Source: Phycomyces blakesleeanus NRRL 1555(-) (Eukaryota; Mucoromycota; Mucoromycetes; Mucorales; Phycomycetaceae). Taken from it: a DNA stretch of 64,000 bases. This document shows, piece by piece, positions 37,991 through 49,093 of this stretch. The notes beneath the pieces are model-generated. The model was given only the letters and a program-made list of their open reading frames with translations, made no database searches and was not told the DNA's origin. Made by a program: the position numbers and the translations under genes. The DNA lies in the NCBI RefSeq assembly GCF_001638985.1, contig NW_017265174.1, positions 12,113-76,112 on the forward strand, given 5' to 3'. The first letter of the stretch is position 1. Every line of letters begins with the position of its first letter.

Positions 37991-40755
37991 TATTGGATCC
38001 ACTCAAATCACTAAACTGTTTTTATTTTCAAATGTATATATGTGTGTTTAATAGTCCAATTCGACTTGAAGCAAACCATGTTATTGAAGAATCCCAGGTG
38101 TGGGTACGGGTTATACCAACTGGGTAAGCTTTCTACTATATAGATCTATACCTCTGCTTTTAATTTGTTGATTAATAATAATAATAATATGTTTTCTGGT
38201 AGACCTAATAATTGTCTTCTTAAAGGAGTATATACTCAGATGGAGAGCTTTAACTACCAAGATGATGTTGGAGAAGGTAAAAAATTCTGGAGTTTTCTTT
38301 TATACAAACTAAATTGTAATGACTTATTTTGTTGGTTTTCTGTACAAAGCATTATGTGGGATTGCAGAAACTGTGCCTTTTGGTGTATTGTGCTTTGTGC
38401 CTTCCTACAGCACATTGAATAAACTAAAAAATCGCTGGACGGTAAGTTTCTCTAATGGCTTTTTACAAAACAACAACAAGAATAATACAAGAAGAATAAG
38501 AAGAAAAGGTCCATGTTGTCTCATACTTATACTCATTGGATTCTAATTAATGTAGGCGACTGGAATCCTAAAAAGGCTCGAGAAAAGAAAAAGGATTTTT
38601 TATGGTAAGCTTTTATGTGTGTTTGTAGTTTATTGATACACATCTTTCTAACACTAATATTTTACTTTAAATGTCTATCTTGTAACAGAACCTTCTGGAC
38701 AGGCAAAAGCAACTTTTGAAAAAACCTTAAAGGATTATTATGGATACATCAAATCTATTGAAGAAAAAGGTCCTAATAAAGGAAAAGATGGTGCCATATA
38801 CTTTGCGGTAAGATATATACAGTTACTGTTTATTTCTTTTCATTAGGTTAATGAATATCGGAAAATAATGCATTTAACCTTGTAAATTTTAATTTATTGT
38901 AGGTTTTCCGTGGTAAAGTGAGTGAAGGCATTGATTTTAAAGACAACAATTGTCGAGCTGTTGTCACAATAGGAATTCCATATCCAAACATGTGAGTGAA
39001 TAACATATATAAGTCATATGAGTTGATGCTGATAATATTCAATACTTTTTTTTTAAAAAAAAAAAAGTAAAGATATTCAAGTAAATCTCAAAAAAGCATA
39101 CAATGACTTGAAGTGGAAACCTGGAGTCGATTCCTTCAAGGGATCACAGTGGTGAGTGAAAAGCTTTTGGTTTTGGTTTTTGTTTTTATTGATTTTGCTC
39201 TTGTGAATTACAGGTATTCAGCACAGGCTTACAGAGGTGAGGCATATATTTGTGTGCATAACTCTTGATGCTAATAAGCTAAATAAATAAATTAATAGCC
39301 ATCAATCAGGCCCTAGGTCGATGTATTCGCCACCAAAAGGTAAACTAGGACCAGATACATGTATTGGCACCATATTAAAATATATAAATCCCTGGATTTC
39401 TTTGTTGTATAATAATCACCATTGGTTTTTCAGGATTGGGGTAACTATTCTGGTTTTTGTATTTAACCATAATTACAAGATCATAAGGTGTGTCTAATAT
39501 TAATTTTTGTGCTATTTTAGGTGCTATTATTCTACTAGAAGAACGTTTTCGAGAAGAAGAGCATCAAGCTGGACTTTCAAAATGGGTTGCTAAATCTTGT
39601 AAAGTAGAAACATATGGATTCGAGGCAGCAATGAACAGTCTCAGCGAATTCATGATTAACCGAATTGAGATTGACAAGGCTCTTTCTTCAAAAGAAACAA
39701 AAGAACAAGAATTGACATCATCATCAACGGTTGATACTGTAGTTACAAAAGAACTTTCATTACCGCCACCAACAACCAAAATAACAAAGGATGAAACAGA
39801 AAATCATCCTGTAGACCATCGAGAACCAAAATCTGGCGAGCATAAAAACGATCCTATTTTGATTCAAGAAGCCCAACCTATTTTAGACTCTGGATTTGAT
39901 CAAAACAATCCAATAGTTGTAGATAGCAGTATTACTACTACAGAAAACACTTTGAATGAAGACATATCTGTCAAAAATCTTGGCAATCTTAATAGTTTGG
40001 CCCTGACAGATAAACCACTTGCCAAGATCACAATCCCGACCAAAAGGCTGCGAAATAACGTGCAAAAAAATACATCCAACCCACAAGATACATACTTAAT
40101 TGAAACAGAAACGGCTGAAACCACACCTACCCTTGCCGCCAAAACTACTGCCACTACTACTATAACTAAAACTAATGAACTGACCACAGACATCAGGATA
40201 CAAGAACAAGAACAAAATTTGCCTAATTGCGCAGATCAATCTAAACCTGAGTCCAGTCCTACTTCTACCTCAGAACATAAACTCCAACCAGCTGTACTCG
40301 ATTGTACGCCACTGGTCAGAGCTCCACAACAAAAGACCGGCATTGTTGCGTGTAGATGGCATGGAGAACACCTGTTTTCTGACATGAAAAAGGAATTTCT
40401 GGTTCAAAAGACATCGACTGATCTCGACTATTTTCTTGAATTAGAATTAGACTTGTCGGTTAAAAACAGGGCTCGGAAAAAGAGCTGCAAAGTACTACAA
40501 GTCTGCTATCCAACTTCTTGGACAATGGAACAAATTCAGATTGCGGTCTTTAACCCATCGGCTCCTGTCATTATGGAGGAAAATGAAGCCGACGGACTTG
40601 TGTACAGAGTTTTTGGAGCCAGGTGCTGTAAAAACTCAATTGGGGCATTGATATACGATACAACCTCTACTTTATCAAGTAACCGTAGACTTGTTGGAAA
40701 CTTATTTATCTTACACGACACTGTACAAATATTAGATCCTGAACAATTACTATAA
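34656..40755 (+). CDS. FANCJ/BRIP1-type Fe-S superfamily 2 DNA helicase
   Basis: A 29-exon gene whose exons sum to 3,645 nt (1,214 aa). FANCJ unwinds forked and G-quadruplex DNA in crosslink repair. Residues 60-97 ([18 protein letters not shown], then ESPTGSGKS, Walker Lys94) match FANCJ closely. Fe-S ligands are Cys243, Cys258, Cys267 and Cys305 or 306; Cys258 is created by splicing TG to T at 36095/36163. The DEAH box is at 349-352 (DEAHNIED). Motifs [18 protein letters not shown] and QALGRCIRH (791-799) follow. The invariant DWG after motif VI comes from a 7-nt exon at 39434-39440. Exon 29 (39521-40755) adds a low-complexity Thr/Glu/Lys linker and a folded-looking C-terminal domain (about 1073-1214) I cannot assign. 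RTEL1 and DDX11 were considered, but the N-terminus and CPYNYLID context favour FANCJ. Confidence 0.92.
37949..37988. repeat. (TA)n microsatellite in FANCJ intron 18
   Basis: About 40 bp of uninterrupted TA lies just after the exon ending at 37937, directly inside a short intron. Confidence 0.95.
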
Positions 40756-41378
40756 CCTTTTGTCTAGACTGTATGTATATAAATTATAGACGATTACTAA
40801 AATACAATTTAAAAATTTAAAATATATATTTGTATTATATTGATACATTTAACATTTCTTTGTGTGTCTGTGTATGGGGGCTAGTGGGTATAATTATGAG
40901 GTTCAAAGTCAAGCCTTTCATGTTAGTCACTATATAAATTTGTAAAGTGCTACGTTTTAGTGTGTAGCTTACAGTCTCAAGCAATAGATGTACACCAGTC
41001 AATTCAAAGGAGTTCCTTTTTAATAAAATCGGCAAAATAGTTTTCTATGTATTCAAAATGAAACACTTTGTTATCAAAAGCTCTATTTAGTATCTTTCCA
41101 GAGAGTGTAATATTGTCCAATAGGAATAAGGCTGCTTTCAAACCAATTCGCATCTAGGTTCTTTTTTTTTGAAGTCAAAAACAATGTGCAACAATTAATT
41201 GCTTTCGGAAGACAAGTCCCGACTTTCAAATAAAGAATAAGGTTTGGTGACCAATACTCGGGTTCTACAAGTCACACTAAAATCTCATCGTTTCATGTCA
41301 AACAATCAATTAGATATCAATTGGTTTGATTGATGGATATTTAATGATACATCTTTCTCTCGTTATCTCTATGCTACA
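40756..41378 (+). other. FANCJ 3' end and 5' flank of F-box copy B
   Basis: The last 230 bases are the family 5' flank shared with 11379-11601, including CGGAAGACAAGTCCCGACTTT at about 41204. Earlier sequence is AT-rich and unassigned. Confidence 0.7.
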
Positions 41379-43214
41379 ATGGCAACAAAATTACCACCCA
41401 ATATTCTCACATATCTGGCAACACACGTCGATAAAAAAGACAGACTTAACTGTGCTATAGTCTGCAAGCAGTGGACAGAGCCATTTTTAAACGCTTATTG
41501 GGCTCAAGTTTACTTTAGCGGATATATGCTGGACAAACTATGCGACAAATTCGATCTTAAAGAAGTCTATCAATGGAATGCACATCGAACGTGGGCTTTG
41601 AATATCAGATTGTTTGCAAATGACTTGAAATATATTCCAGTATTGCAGCAAACATATTCCAGAATAAAGTATCTTAAATACTCAATATATGACGAAGACA
41701 TATTCGCTGTAAAAATTGATTGGAGTCTTTGGAAAACATTATCACACCTGGAACTAGATTTTCAGAAAGTAGAGCTCACTATAGATGAATTTCTCGAACA
41801 ATTGTCACCGTTGACTTGCCTTGTTCACCTCACGATTTGCCAATATATTGATAATATAAACAGACCCGATACTTCCCTTACCGATATGGAATCAATTCAC
41901 AGCTACTTTCCACACCTACAATATATCAATATAAATACTTTATTTAAACCAATATCCGAAAAAGAGATCGAAACGATAAGAAACGTCGAACCAGCACACA
42001 CTGTTACCAAGATTGTTTTATATTTTCCGTATATTGATCCATCGTGGATATTTTACTTTGCACACAAGTATCCCAATCTAGTCACCTGCAATTTAAGGTC
42101 ACGTGAGCGTAAACCAAGATTCTATCTACCACCTTATGACCAGAAGAAATATCAGATTCAACCTCAATTACTGTTATCCAGCAAACAATTCTTTCCTTGT
42201 CTACAAACAGCAAACATAATAGTCCACGACAACAATTACTGGTTATTTTATTTATTTTATGACACTCTTCAACGCTGTAACGTAAAGATCAAGCATGCTA
42301 CAATTAAGTTTAATGAGAATATGTCAAAGGAAAATGGTTTAAACTCGTGGATCAAATATCTTTCTGAATCAGTGATTAGCTTGAACATCTATTCCAGCTG
42401 TTGCAACCAGTCTATACCTGTAGAAACAAACCCAGTTGTACTTTACAAAAATTTAACTGTATTGAAGATATTAGTTTGTCCTCGTGTTGACATGGAGATT
42501 ATTTTGAATTATTGCCCAGTCTTGCGATCATTATATATTACTGATTCAATGATTCATTCTCCCGAATATCCGCTGTCCATGCACGCACCACACCCGTTAC
42601 AAAGACTGGAAATTGAAATGGCAAAAACCAGTGTGTCTGTTTTTAAATACATATCTTTCCGTTGTAGACAGCTGAAATATATGAAATTAAAAAATATTTT
42701 CTATAAGCCTTCTGACATGAATGAAACGGGGCAAATACTTGTGGATATGTCCTTTTCACAACTAAAAGTGTTAAAAACAAGCGAATCCGAAATTGATGAT
42801 CCTGAAGATATTTATGGTATTATTTCTCCTTTTTTTCTACATATTGTCATTGAACAAATTGGGAATGTTGGTACTGATCAAGTACAAGCACCTCGATCAA
42901 ACTGGTACCATCTGTGCGTCGACAAAACAAACAGAAAGAGCAGATTGTTGGCATGGGAACTTGGAAGACGTGACATTGAATTTTGCCAGCGATACCTTAA
43001 AGACTTTAAACGAAGAAAAGGAAGGGAAAAGAAACGAAAGGACATGAAGAGATCTGAATATAATTATAAACTTAAAAGATTTTGGAAAAGAGATCTTCAA
43101 CACGGTGTCTTGATATTTCGATTGAAATCTGTTGAAACCTATTTTCTTTACGAAAAAGATGATAGAAACTTTTTCCTCTATCTAGAACCGGAATCAGAAC
43201 CGGAATCAGAATGA
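41379..43214 (+). CDS. F-box/LRR-like protein, copy B, intact
   Basis: Single-exon gene of 611 aa. The N-terminal F-box is clear (LPPNILTYLATHVDKKDRLN, then CAIVCKQW), so the product is probably a substrate receptor of an SCF ubiquitin ligase. The rest is a run of irregular leucine-rich repeats (for example CLVHLTI, HLQYININTLF, NLVTCNL, QLKYMKLKNI, QLKVLKT) expected to form a horseshoe for substrate binding. A basic segment (KRRKGREKKRKDMKRS, about 545-560) could be a nuclear signal, and the tail ends in acidic EPESEPESE repeats. Codon use is AT-rich like its surroundings. Copies A (disabled) and C (inverted) are homologous along the whole length and flanks. The substrate is unknown. The start is fixed by the F-box and by conservation of the leader. 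Confidence 0.88.
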   Translation: MATKLPPNILTYLATHVDKKDRLNCAIVCKQWTEPFLNAYWAQVYFSGYMLDKLCDKFDLKEVYQWNAHRTWALNIRLFANDLKYIPVLQQTYSRIKYLKYSIYDEDIFAVKIDWSLWKTLSHLELDFQKVELTIDEFLEQLSPLTCLVHLTICQYIDNINRPDTSLTDMESIHSYFPHLQYININTLFKPISEKEIETIRNVEPAHTVTKIVLYFPYIDPSWIFYFAHKYPNLVTCNLRSRERKPRFYLPPYDQKKYQIQPQLLLSSKQFFPCLQTANIIVHDNNYWLFYLFYDTLQRCNVKIKHATIKFNENMSKENGLNSWIKYLSESVISLNIYSSCCNQSIPVETNPVVLYKNLTVLKILVCPRVDMEIILNYCPVLRSLYITDSMIHSPEYPLSMHAPHPLQRLEIEMAKTSVSVFKYISFRCRQLKYMKLKNIFYKPSDMNETGQILVDMSFSQLKVLKTSESEIDDPEDIYGIISPFFLHIVIEQIGNVGTDQVQAPRSNWYHLCVDKTNRKSRLLAWELGRRDIEFCQRYLKDFKRRKGREKKRKDMKRSEYNYKLKRFWKRDLQHGVLIFRLKSVETYFLYEKDDRNFFLYLEPESEPESE

Positions 43215-43700
43215 TCTTTGATTTGTACAATAATTCAATAAATAATATGCTTGTAATAAAGTATATAGTTTATAAAGGTAACAATATATCCATGAAGTAC
43301 TAGTCAGACTTTCTTTTGACTTATTGTCCTATGTGAAAGTACATGCACTCTGATTAAAGTGTCCTCGATAGTATTTAATCAATAGGGCACAATACTCAAA
43401 TTACATTTTATTATGAGACTTGGAAATCCACTTTATACTCTCCAATTAAAAAACACAAATTCATATTTTTTGGTTTTGGTTTTGATCAATCGATGAATTA
43501 GTAAAGATTATGAGTGGTCGTTGGATACCTTGAAATACGTATATATATTTAGGCGAGTGAGTGCTACTTGTTTGGGGTTTGGCTTATGAGGTATAGCTGT
43601 CCAATTGAATGACAAAAAATGAATACATATAGTAAAGAAGAGCCGTTTAACTACTTTAAGCTATGCCTATAGTTATAACGTTACTATACAAAACAAAAAC
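43215..43700 (+). repeat. F-box family 3' flank (copy B)
   Basis: Shared with 10600-11140 and, for its first 180 bases, with the reverse complement of 62536-62724. Contains GTAATAAAGTATATAG, a likely polyadenylation region. Confidence 0.75.
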
Positions 43701-46700
43701 TTTCAAAAGAAATGCAAACAGAGCAAGTAGTTAATTACTATGTCTGTTCTTGATTCCAATGGTAATCCCTTATTTTTTTTTTGGCTTTCCTGCTTTGTCT
43801 TTTATTCTTATTCTTATATTTTTCTGGACTTTATGTAATTTTAGTGAGCTAGGTTTGTAGGTAAAGTTAGCATAGCATAGCATAACATAAACATGTCATA
43901 CTATATTATATATCCTACTGCATATTAAACGCAGCAACTTTTTTTTGGGGTTGTATCATAATTGAGACCTCGCCTTGTCTATTAAGTCTACATTTACATT
44001 TACATTTACATTCACTTTGTACATAGCTTTAATATATACATTTTATAGAAGATGGTTTATCTGGAGTGAGTACATTGAACTAAAGGCGTCAACTATGTAA
44101 AAGGTTATTTATAAATATAGATTATTGACCATAGGAGTTGGGCGGTTACTTTGAAGTACTGGGTATTCAGATATATGTACTTGATCTTGGCATAAATCCA
44201 ACTCATGTACATTGTCTAAGCCCTAAACTGATTTTGTTTGTTGTTTTTTTTAGTATCCTGCATAATGAAAAAAAAATAGAGCAAAAGTTAACATGTCATA
44301 CACATGTAATAATACTATTCAAAATGACTAAAGCAATCACAGAATACACATACATACATTTGTGGGTGTGTCTATCTTTATCTACGTCAATGTAACCAAC
44401 CAATTGTCTATATATCTATCTCTCTCTCTCTCAGTCTTGTTTCCCCTAAGTACAAATTTGTAGCTTAAACGGTAAGAATAAAAGAAAAACCAAGGACAGA
44501 TCTACAATGTGCTTTGGGATGTAAGATACAAAGATCTCTTGTACTGAAAGTTAAAGGTAAATCTTACAAAAATAAATCAAAGAATAAAATTACAATTTTT
44601 TTTTGTTTTTGCTTGTGCTTATAAGGATCACTTTGTATATCCTAATGTACACCCGTATGTCCGTACGCCTATACGCCTCTTGATCTGTACGCCTTTGCTT
44701 TTTTTATATATTTATTTACTAGACTGTAAACTTGGTTGTATATGTAAAGGCCTTTAAACTATTTGGTAGCATTATTATTATATATTGACCTCACTCCTTT
44801 AGAATTCCCTTTTTTTTTAATTTTTTTCTCTTGGATTAAAGGAGGTTTATATAGACCTATAACTCCACACATATACACATAATGCTATTATTATTACTTT
44901 TACATATTCCTTGAAATGCTTGGTCTAAAGTAATGATACATAATCTTTCCTTATGGCGTGGTACATTAGAGGGAGGATTTTTTTAAGGTCCAAGGGCTTG
45001 ATACTTCTTATATATAAATAATTAAATTCGATACAATTGAATGAAAATAAAATATCAAAATGTACTTGAATCCAGTGAATGGGATTTTGGTACTTTATTT
45101 ATTTCAAGTATTCTATTGAGGGTTTCGAAACGACGATCTGGAACTAGAGTGTCTATAGAATCCATTGACAAATCGAGACAAACAATGAATAAATAGATTA
45201 TAGATATAAAATATAATAGCAAGTATCTAGACATTATTTGGCAAGGATTTCTTTCTTTTTTTTTTGTGTGTCTGTAGATCAGGGCACAAAGAATTAGAAG
45301 CACTTTTATGTAAAGAAAGAAAAAAAAAAGAATGATACTAAAATATACTTTCTTTATCATTATGAACCTTTTTGTCAAGCTTAATCTTGGTATGTATTTT
45401 TTTTTATATTCAATGGCGTTTTATTAAAAAAAATATAACAAGCTTTAGTTCAGAATTCCCACTCAATCTTGGTATTAATAGAACTATGAATGAATATGTG
45501 GATTCTATTATTAATATCATTCATAGTTGAATAATAAAGAAAGAGCAATATAAAGCACCAACAGAAGAAGACAAAGAAGAAGAATTTCATTTAAACTAGT
45601 AGTAATAGATTGACTATAAGGGTTTCCTTTTATTAGATTAGATTAGATCGTGTCATATTATATTATATTATGTTTAATGCCTTAATACATGGACAAAGAG
45701 AGATAAAGAGGTATGATTACAAATGAGTTCATTATGTTCAATGGCGGGTTAAATTTTCTTGTTCTGTTGGTTTTGATTGTGTAAAAGAAAAAGAATGGGT
45801 ACCCCCCCTTCTTTTTTTGAATAATGAATAAAGTCCATTTCTTGCCTTTCCACATCTACATATGCAGATACACGCACACGCACATACACATACACTTACA
45901 CCTACAAACCTATACGTGTGTACATGCATTTATTCACATATACATACATAAATGCATACGTACATAGTTACATAGTTACATAGTTACATAGTTACATAGT
46001 TACCTAAGTTTATGCATAATTTATATATATATATAAATAGTGTTTAAAAGTGTGTTTGTGTATATTGCTAGGATACCATTTATTTTTATTTTTAAAATTA
46101 AATGTTTATGATACGGAAATAGTTCATGTTTCAAAATCTATTAGTATTAAAGGTTATTAATAATAATTTTATACAATATATATATATATATAAAAAAGAA
46201 AGAAAGAAAGTATAATCGACGTCACTTTATTTCATTATATTTATTTTTATTTTTAAAAATACTTTGGCGGGGGTGTGTGTTGAGACCCATATATTTTGAT
46301 TTATTTATTTATTTTTATTTATTTTTATTTATTTTTATTTATCTGTGTAATGAAAATCCAGGGCTTTATTTTATTTTATTTTTTATCAGGTTTTTTTTTG
46401 GGGGGTGACAGGAAGCAAGCAAAGAAGGGAGGGGGATAGTTAGGGTAATGTCGATTAGGACAAAGATTTTCAAAGATTTGCAAAAGATGCACAAAAAAAA
46501 ATGTACAAAAATAAAGTAAAATTGACCAAGTTTTTTATAAGCCAAGATCAAATCAACCTAATCCACCACCACCATCATGAATGAAAAAAAAAAAGAAAGA
46601 AAAAAGTATAATAAAGAAGCAATACAAACAAGTACGCACAAACATATACACACCAAAACTATCTTTAAATATTAATCAATTTTATTGTTTCAATTAATTC

Positions 46701-46936
46701 TTTACATACATAAGAAAACTATATCTTCCTGCTACTGTTTTTTTTTTTAATTCTATCAACTAATTGATTGATCAATAAAATTTGAACTTTTTTTTTTTTT
46801 CTTTCTTTCTTTTGACCGTGTCTTACCCCGCTCACCTAAAAAAAAAAAAAAAATTCCCCTCTCCCCCTTTTCTTTTTTTTTCTCATTACCTTTCCGTACA
46901 TTAATCAACCCAAAACAAAAAAAAAAAACTTAAAAA
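43701..46936. other. AT-rich intergenic region upstream of QCR10
   Basis: No supported gene in 3.2 kb. It contains (ACATTT)n at about 43990-44013, an 8-bp tandem repeat TACATAGT at 45961-46002, a CA-rich tract at 45868-45930 and long T/C runs. The final 150 bases before the QCR10 ATG are strongly polypyrimidine and polypurine (46787-46930), common in promoters of highly expressed fungal genes. Confidence 0.55.
45961..46002. repeat. 8-bp tandem repeat (TACATAGT)n
   Basis: Five consecutive near-perfect units. Confidence 0.9.
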
Positions 46937-47317
46937 ATGCCTGCCTCTAGAATCATCTCCAACCTCCACTTTGGTATCATTACCCCCGAGAAGCTTGTCC
47001 AAGTGTAAGATTTTATAGATGTACCCAATGTTCAAATTATATACATTACATGCATTACACGCATTGTACAAATTATACAAATTATACAAATTATACAAAT
47101 TATACATATATTGGGATGACTATTGATTAAAGACTGAATGATATCATTGTTTATTACCAATAGCTTCCCCAACCTTGCCACCTGGGGTGTTGCTGCCGGT
47201 TCCGCCGTCTGCTTGTTGGGTGCCGACGTTCCTATTGTCAGAAGGGATATCTTGAGCAAGGTCCCTATTGCCGGTGCTTACTTTGCCCTTCCCGCCGAGG
47301 ACAAGGAAGAAAACTAA
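46937..47317 (+). CDS. QCR10: Cytochrome bc1 complex subunit 10 (QCR10-like)
   Basis: Two exons (46937-47004, 47164-47317) encode 73 aa. Qcr10 is a small single-pass subunit at the edge of respiratory complex III in the inner mitochondrial membrane. Family features are the N-terminal LHFG motif (SNLHFGIITPEKLVQ), FPNLATWG entering a hydrophobic membrane segment (about residues 27-44), and DILSKVPIAG just after it, which corresponds to the KKIPLLG segment of yeast. The length is typical (yeast 77 aa). The ATG is the only one before LHFG and follows an A-rich leader. The single intron (159 nt) carries a 9-bp tandem repeat. The tract upstream fits strong expression. Confidence 0.85.
47067..47105. 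repeat. 9-bp tandem repeat (ACAAATTAT)n in QCR10 intron
   Basis: Four to five perfect units within the single intron. Confidence 0.9.
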
Positions 47318-48851
47318 ACTAAACTAAATCAAATGTTATTATAATAAAGAAGCATCCAATTCCTTTCTGTCTTTTTGGGTATTAAATGTAGTGTAACGTA
47401 GTGAGTGTTATTTGTATCGTTTCTTGAGATATAAACGATTGTGATTATGATTGTGAATTATTAATTAAAGATCCATAATAATACATATTTCATTATTATT
47501 ATTATTAATAAGATCAAGTTTCTTTGTATTTGCATAATTGTATTTTATTGTACTATATTGAAAGAGGGGAATATGGTCTTTTCTTTCAAGATAATAATAA
47601 TAATAATAATATGATATATAGAATTGCCACCATCAAATGCAAATGAATAACACAGACGACTTGCATGTGCACACATCTATATACACACAGTATACAGTCT
47701 ATTGGTTCAGTAAAACTAAAAATAATAATGATAATCTAATATGATCAATGTATCTCATTATTTATTATCATGATCGGATTAAAGACGTACAAGGGCCCAA
47801 TAACAAGGCCAGAAAGAAAGATAGGCAGGAGGATGAGTAGGAGTAGGAGTAGGAGCAGGAATAAAAATACGAATACGAATACGAATACGAAAAGTGAGGG
47901 ATGAGGGGATAGTGAGAAAGAACAAAAAGTCTGTGAGGCAGGAGTGCATTTAAGAAATACCAAAATGTCTAGTTACTCGTAACATCTTGGCTATATTGTT
48001 TTTGTATGTCAAATACAAAGAATGAATTGAATTCAAATGAATTGAATGTGCAGTATATTACATATCAATTCAAACAATATTTTATCAGCTAAATTGAATA
48101 TCTATACATTCATTTATTGAACTTGTTTCAAAAAGTGGCAAATGAATGAATGAATGAACCAAATATTGAGTAACAAAATTAGATGGTCAGAAATAAAGAA
48201 AAAGAAAAAAGGTTCAAATGCACAAAGGAAGCAAAGGGGGTAAATAAAGATTAGTAAGTAAAAAAGAAAGGAAGAAATAAAGAAAGGGACAAATCCTCCG
48301 CCCCTTCTGTTTGATATGTCGGGGGAGTAGGTAAGCAAGCAAGTGAGCAAGTCTGACAATGTGCCATGTTTGATTGTATTTTCAGGAGATCATTTTTTTT
48401 GAATATCTAATAGCTCTGTTGAATGTATAGCAAAATCATAACCTTGTATTTATGGGGGAACTATCCTTGTTTTATATATTGAAATATGTATTTGAATATC
48501 TGAATATTTGAAACCTGGTTTCCTTCTCTGCGTGTGTTAAAAGTCAACCAGCCAAAGTGGATCAAATTGTGCGCGGTCAATGCACAATCAACTCCTTCTG
48601 TATTAGACTTTCTTTGACTCTTACCTCTCAACTTTCTTTTTATTTATTTTCATTATTTTTATGCTACACTACACTAAACTACGCTAAACTACACTACACT
48701 ACACTACACTACACTACACTACATTGCATACATTCATTCATTCATTCACTTATTCATTATTTCTATTTCTTTCTCTCTCTCTCTTTGGTCTCCTTGACCA
48801 AACCCCTTCTATCCACCCCCTTTTATACATTTTTTTTTAATTTTATATGAC

Positions 48852-48897
<46 letters not shown>

Positions 48898-49093
48898 TCT
48901 TGTCAATTCAATTCAATTCATTGCCCTTCTTTATTCCATAGTCTTTTTTTTTTCTTAGCCAAAAAAGAAACGCTAATCAACAGAGCAACAATAATAAATA
49001 ATAAATAATAAAAAAAATAAAGAATATATAACTAGACATTACAATTTTATATTTATAATATTACCCTTATCATCCTTATCATCATTATACACA
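47318..49093. other. Intergenic region between QCR10 and GH16 gene
   Basis: No gene seen. Several microsatellites: (ACTAC)n at 48663-48725, (ATTC)n at 48731-48749, (ATA)n at 48859-48893, and (GGAGTA)n-like at 47840-47860. An A-rich leader precedes the ATG at 49094. Confidence 0.55.
48663..48725. repeat. (ACTAC)n pentanucleotide array
   Basis: About twelve units with three variants. The reverse-complement motif (GTGTA)n occurs on the other side of the GH16 gene at 51779-51807. Confidence 0.9.

Noticed and set aside
42793..43047. Overlapping frame repeated at 62892-63146 on the opposite strand
   Set aside because: Same shifted frame within F-box copies B and C; conserved only because the two copies are nearly identical DNA.
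45055..45378. 107-codon minus-strand frame with hydrophobic segments
   Set aside because: Composition is low-complexity Phe/Ile/Tyr from A/T tracts; no family resemblance and no splice context.
45961..46002. Repeat array considered as CRISPR-like or telomeric
   Set aside because: Units are contiguous 8-mers without spacers and do not match telomeric repeats; it is a minisatellite.
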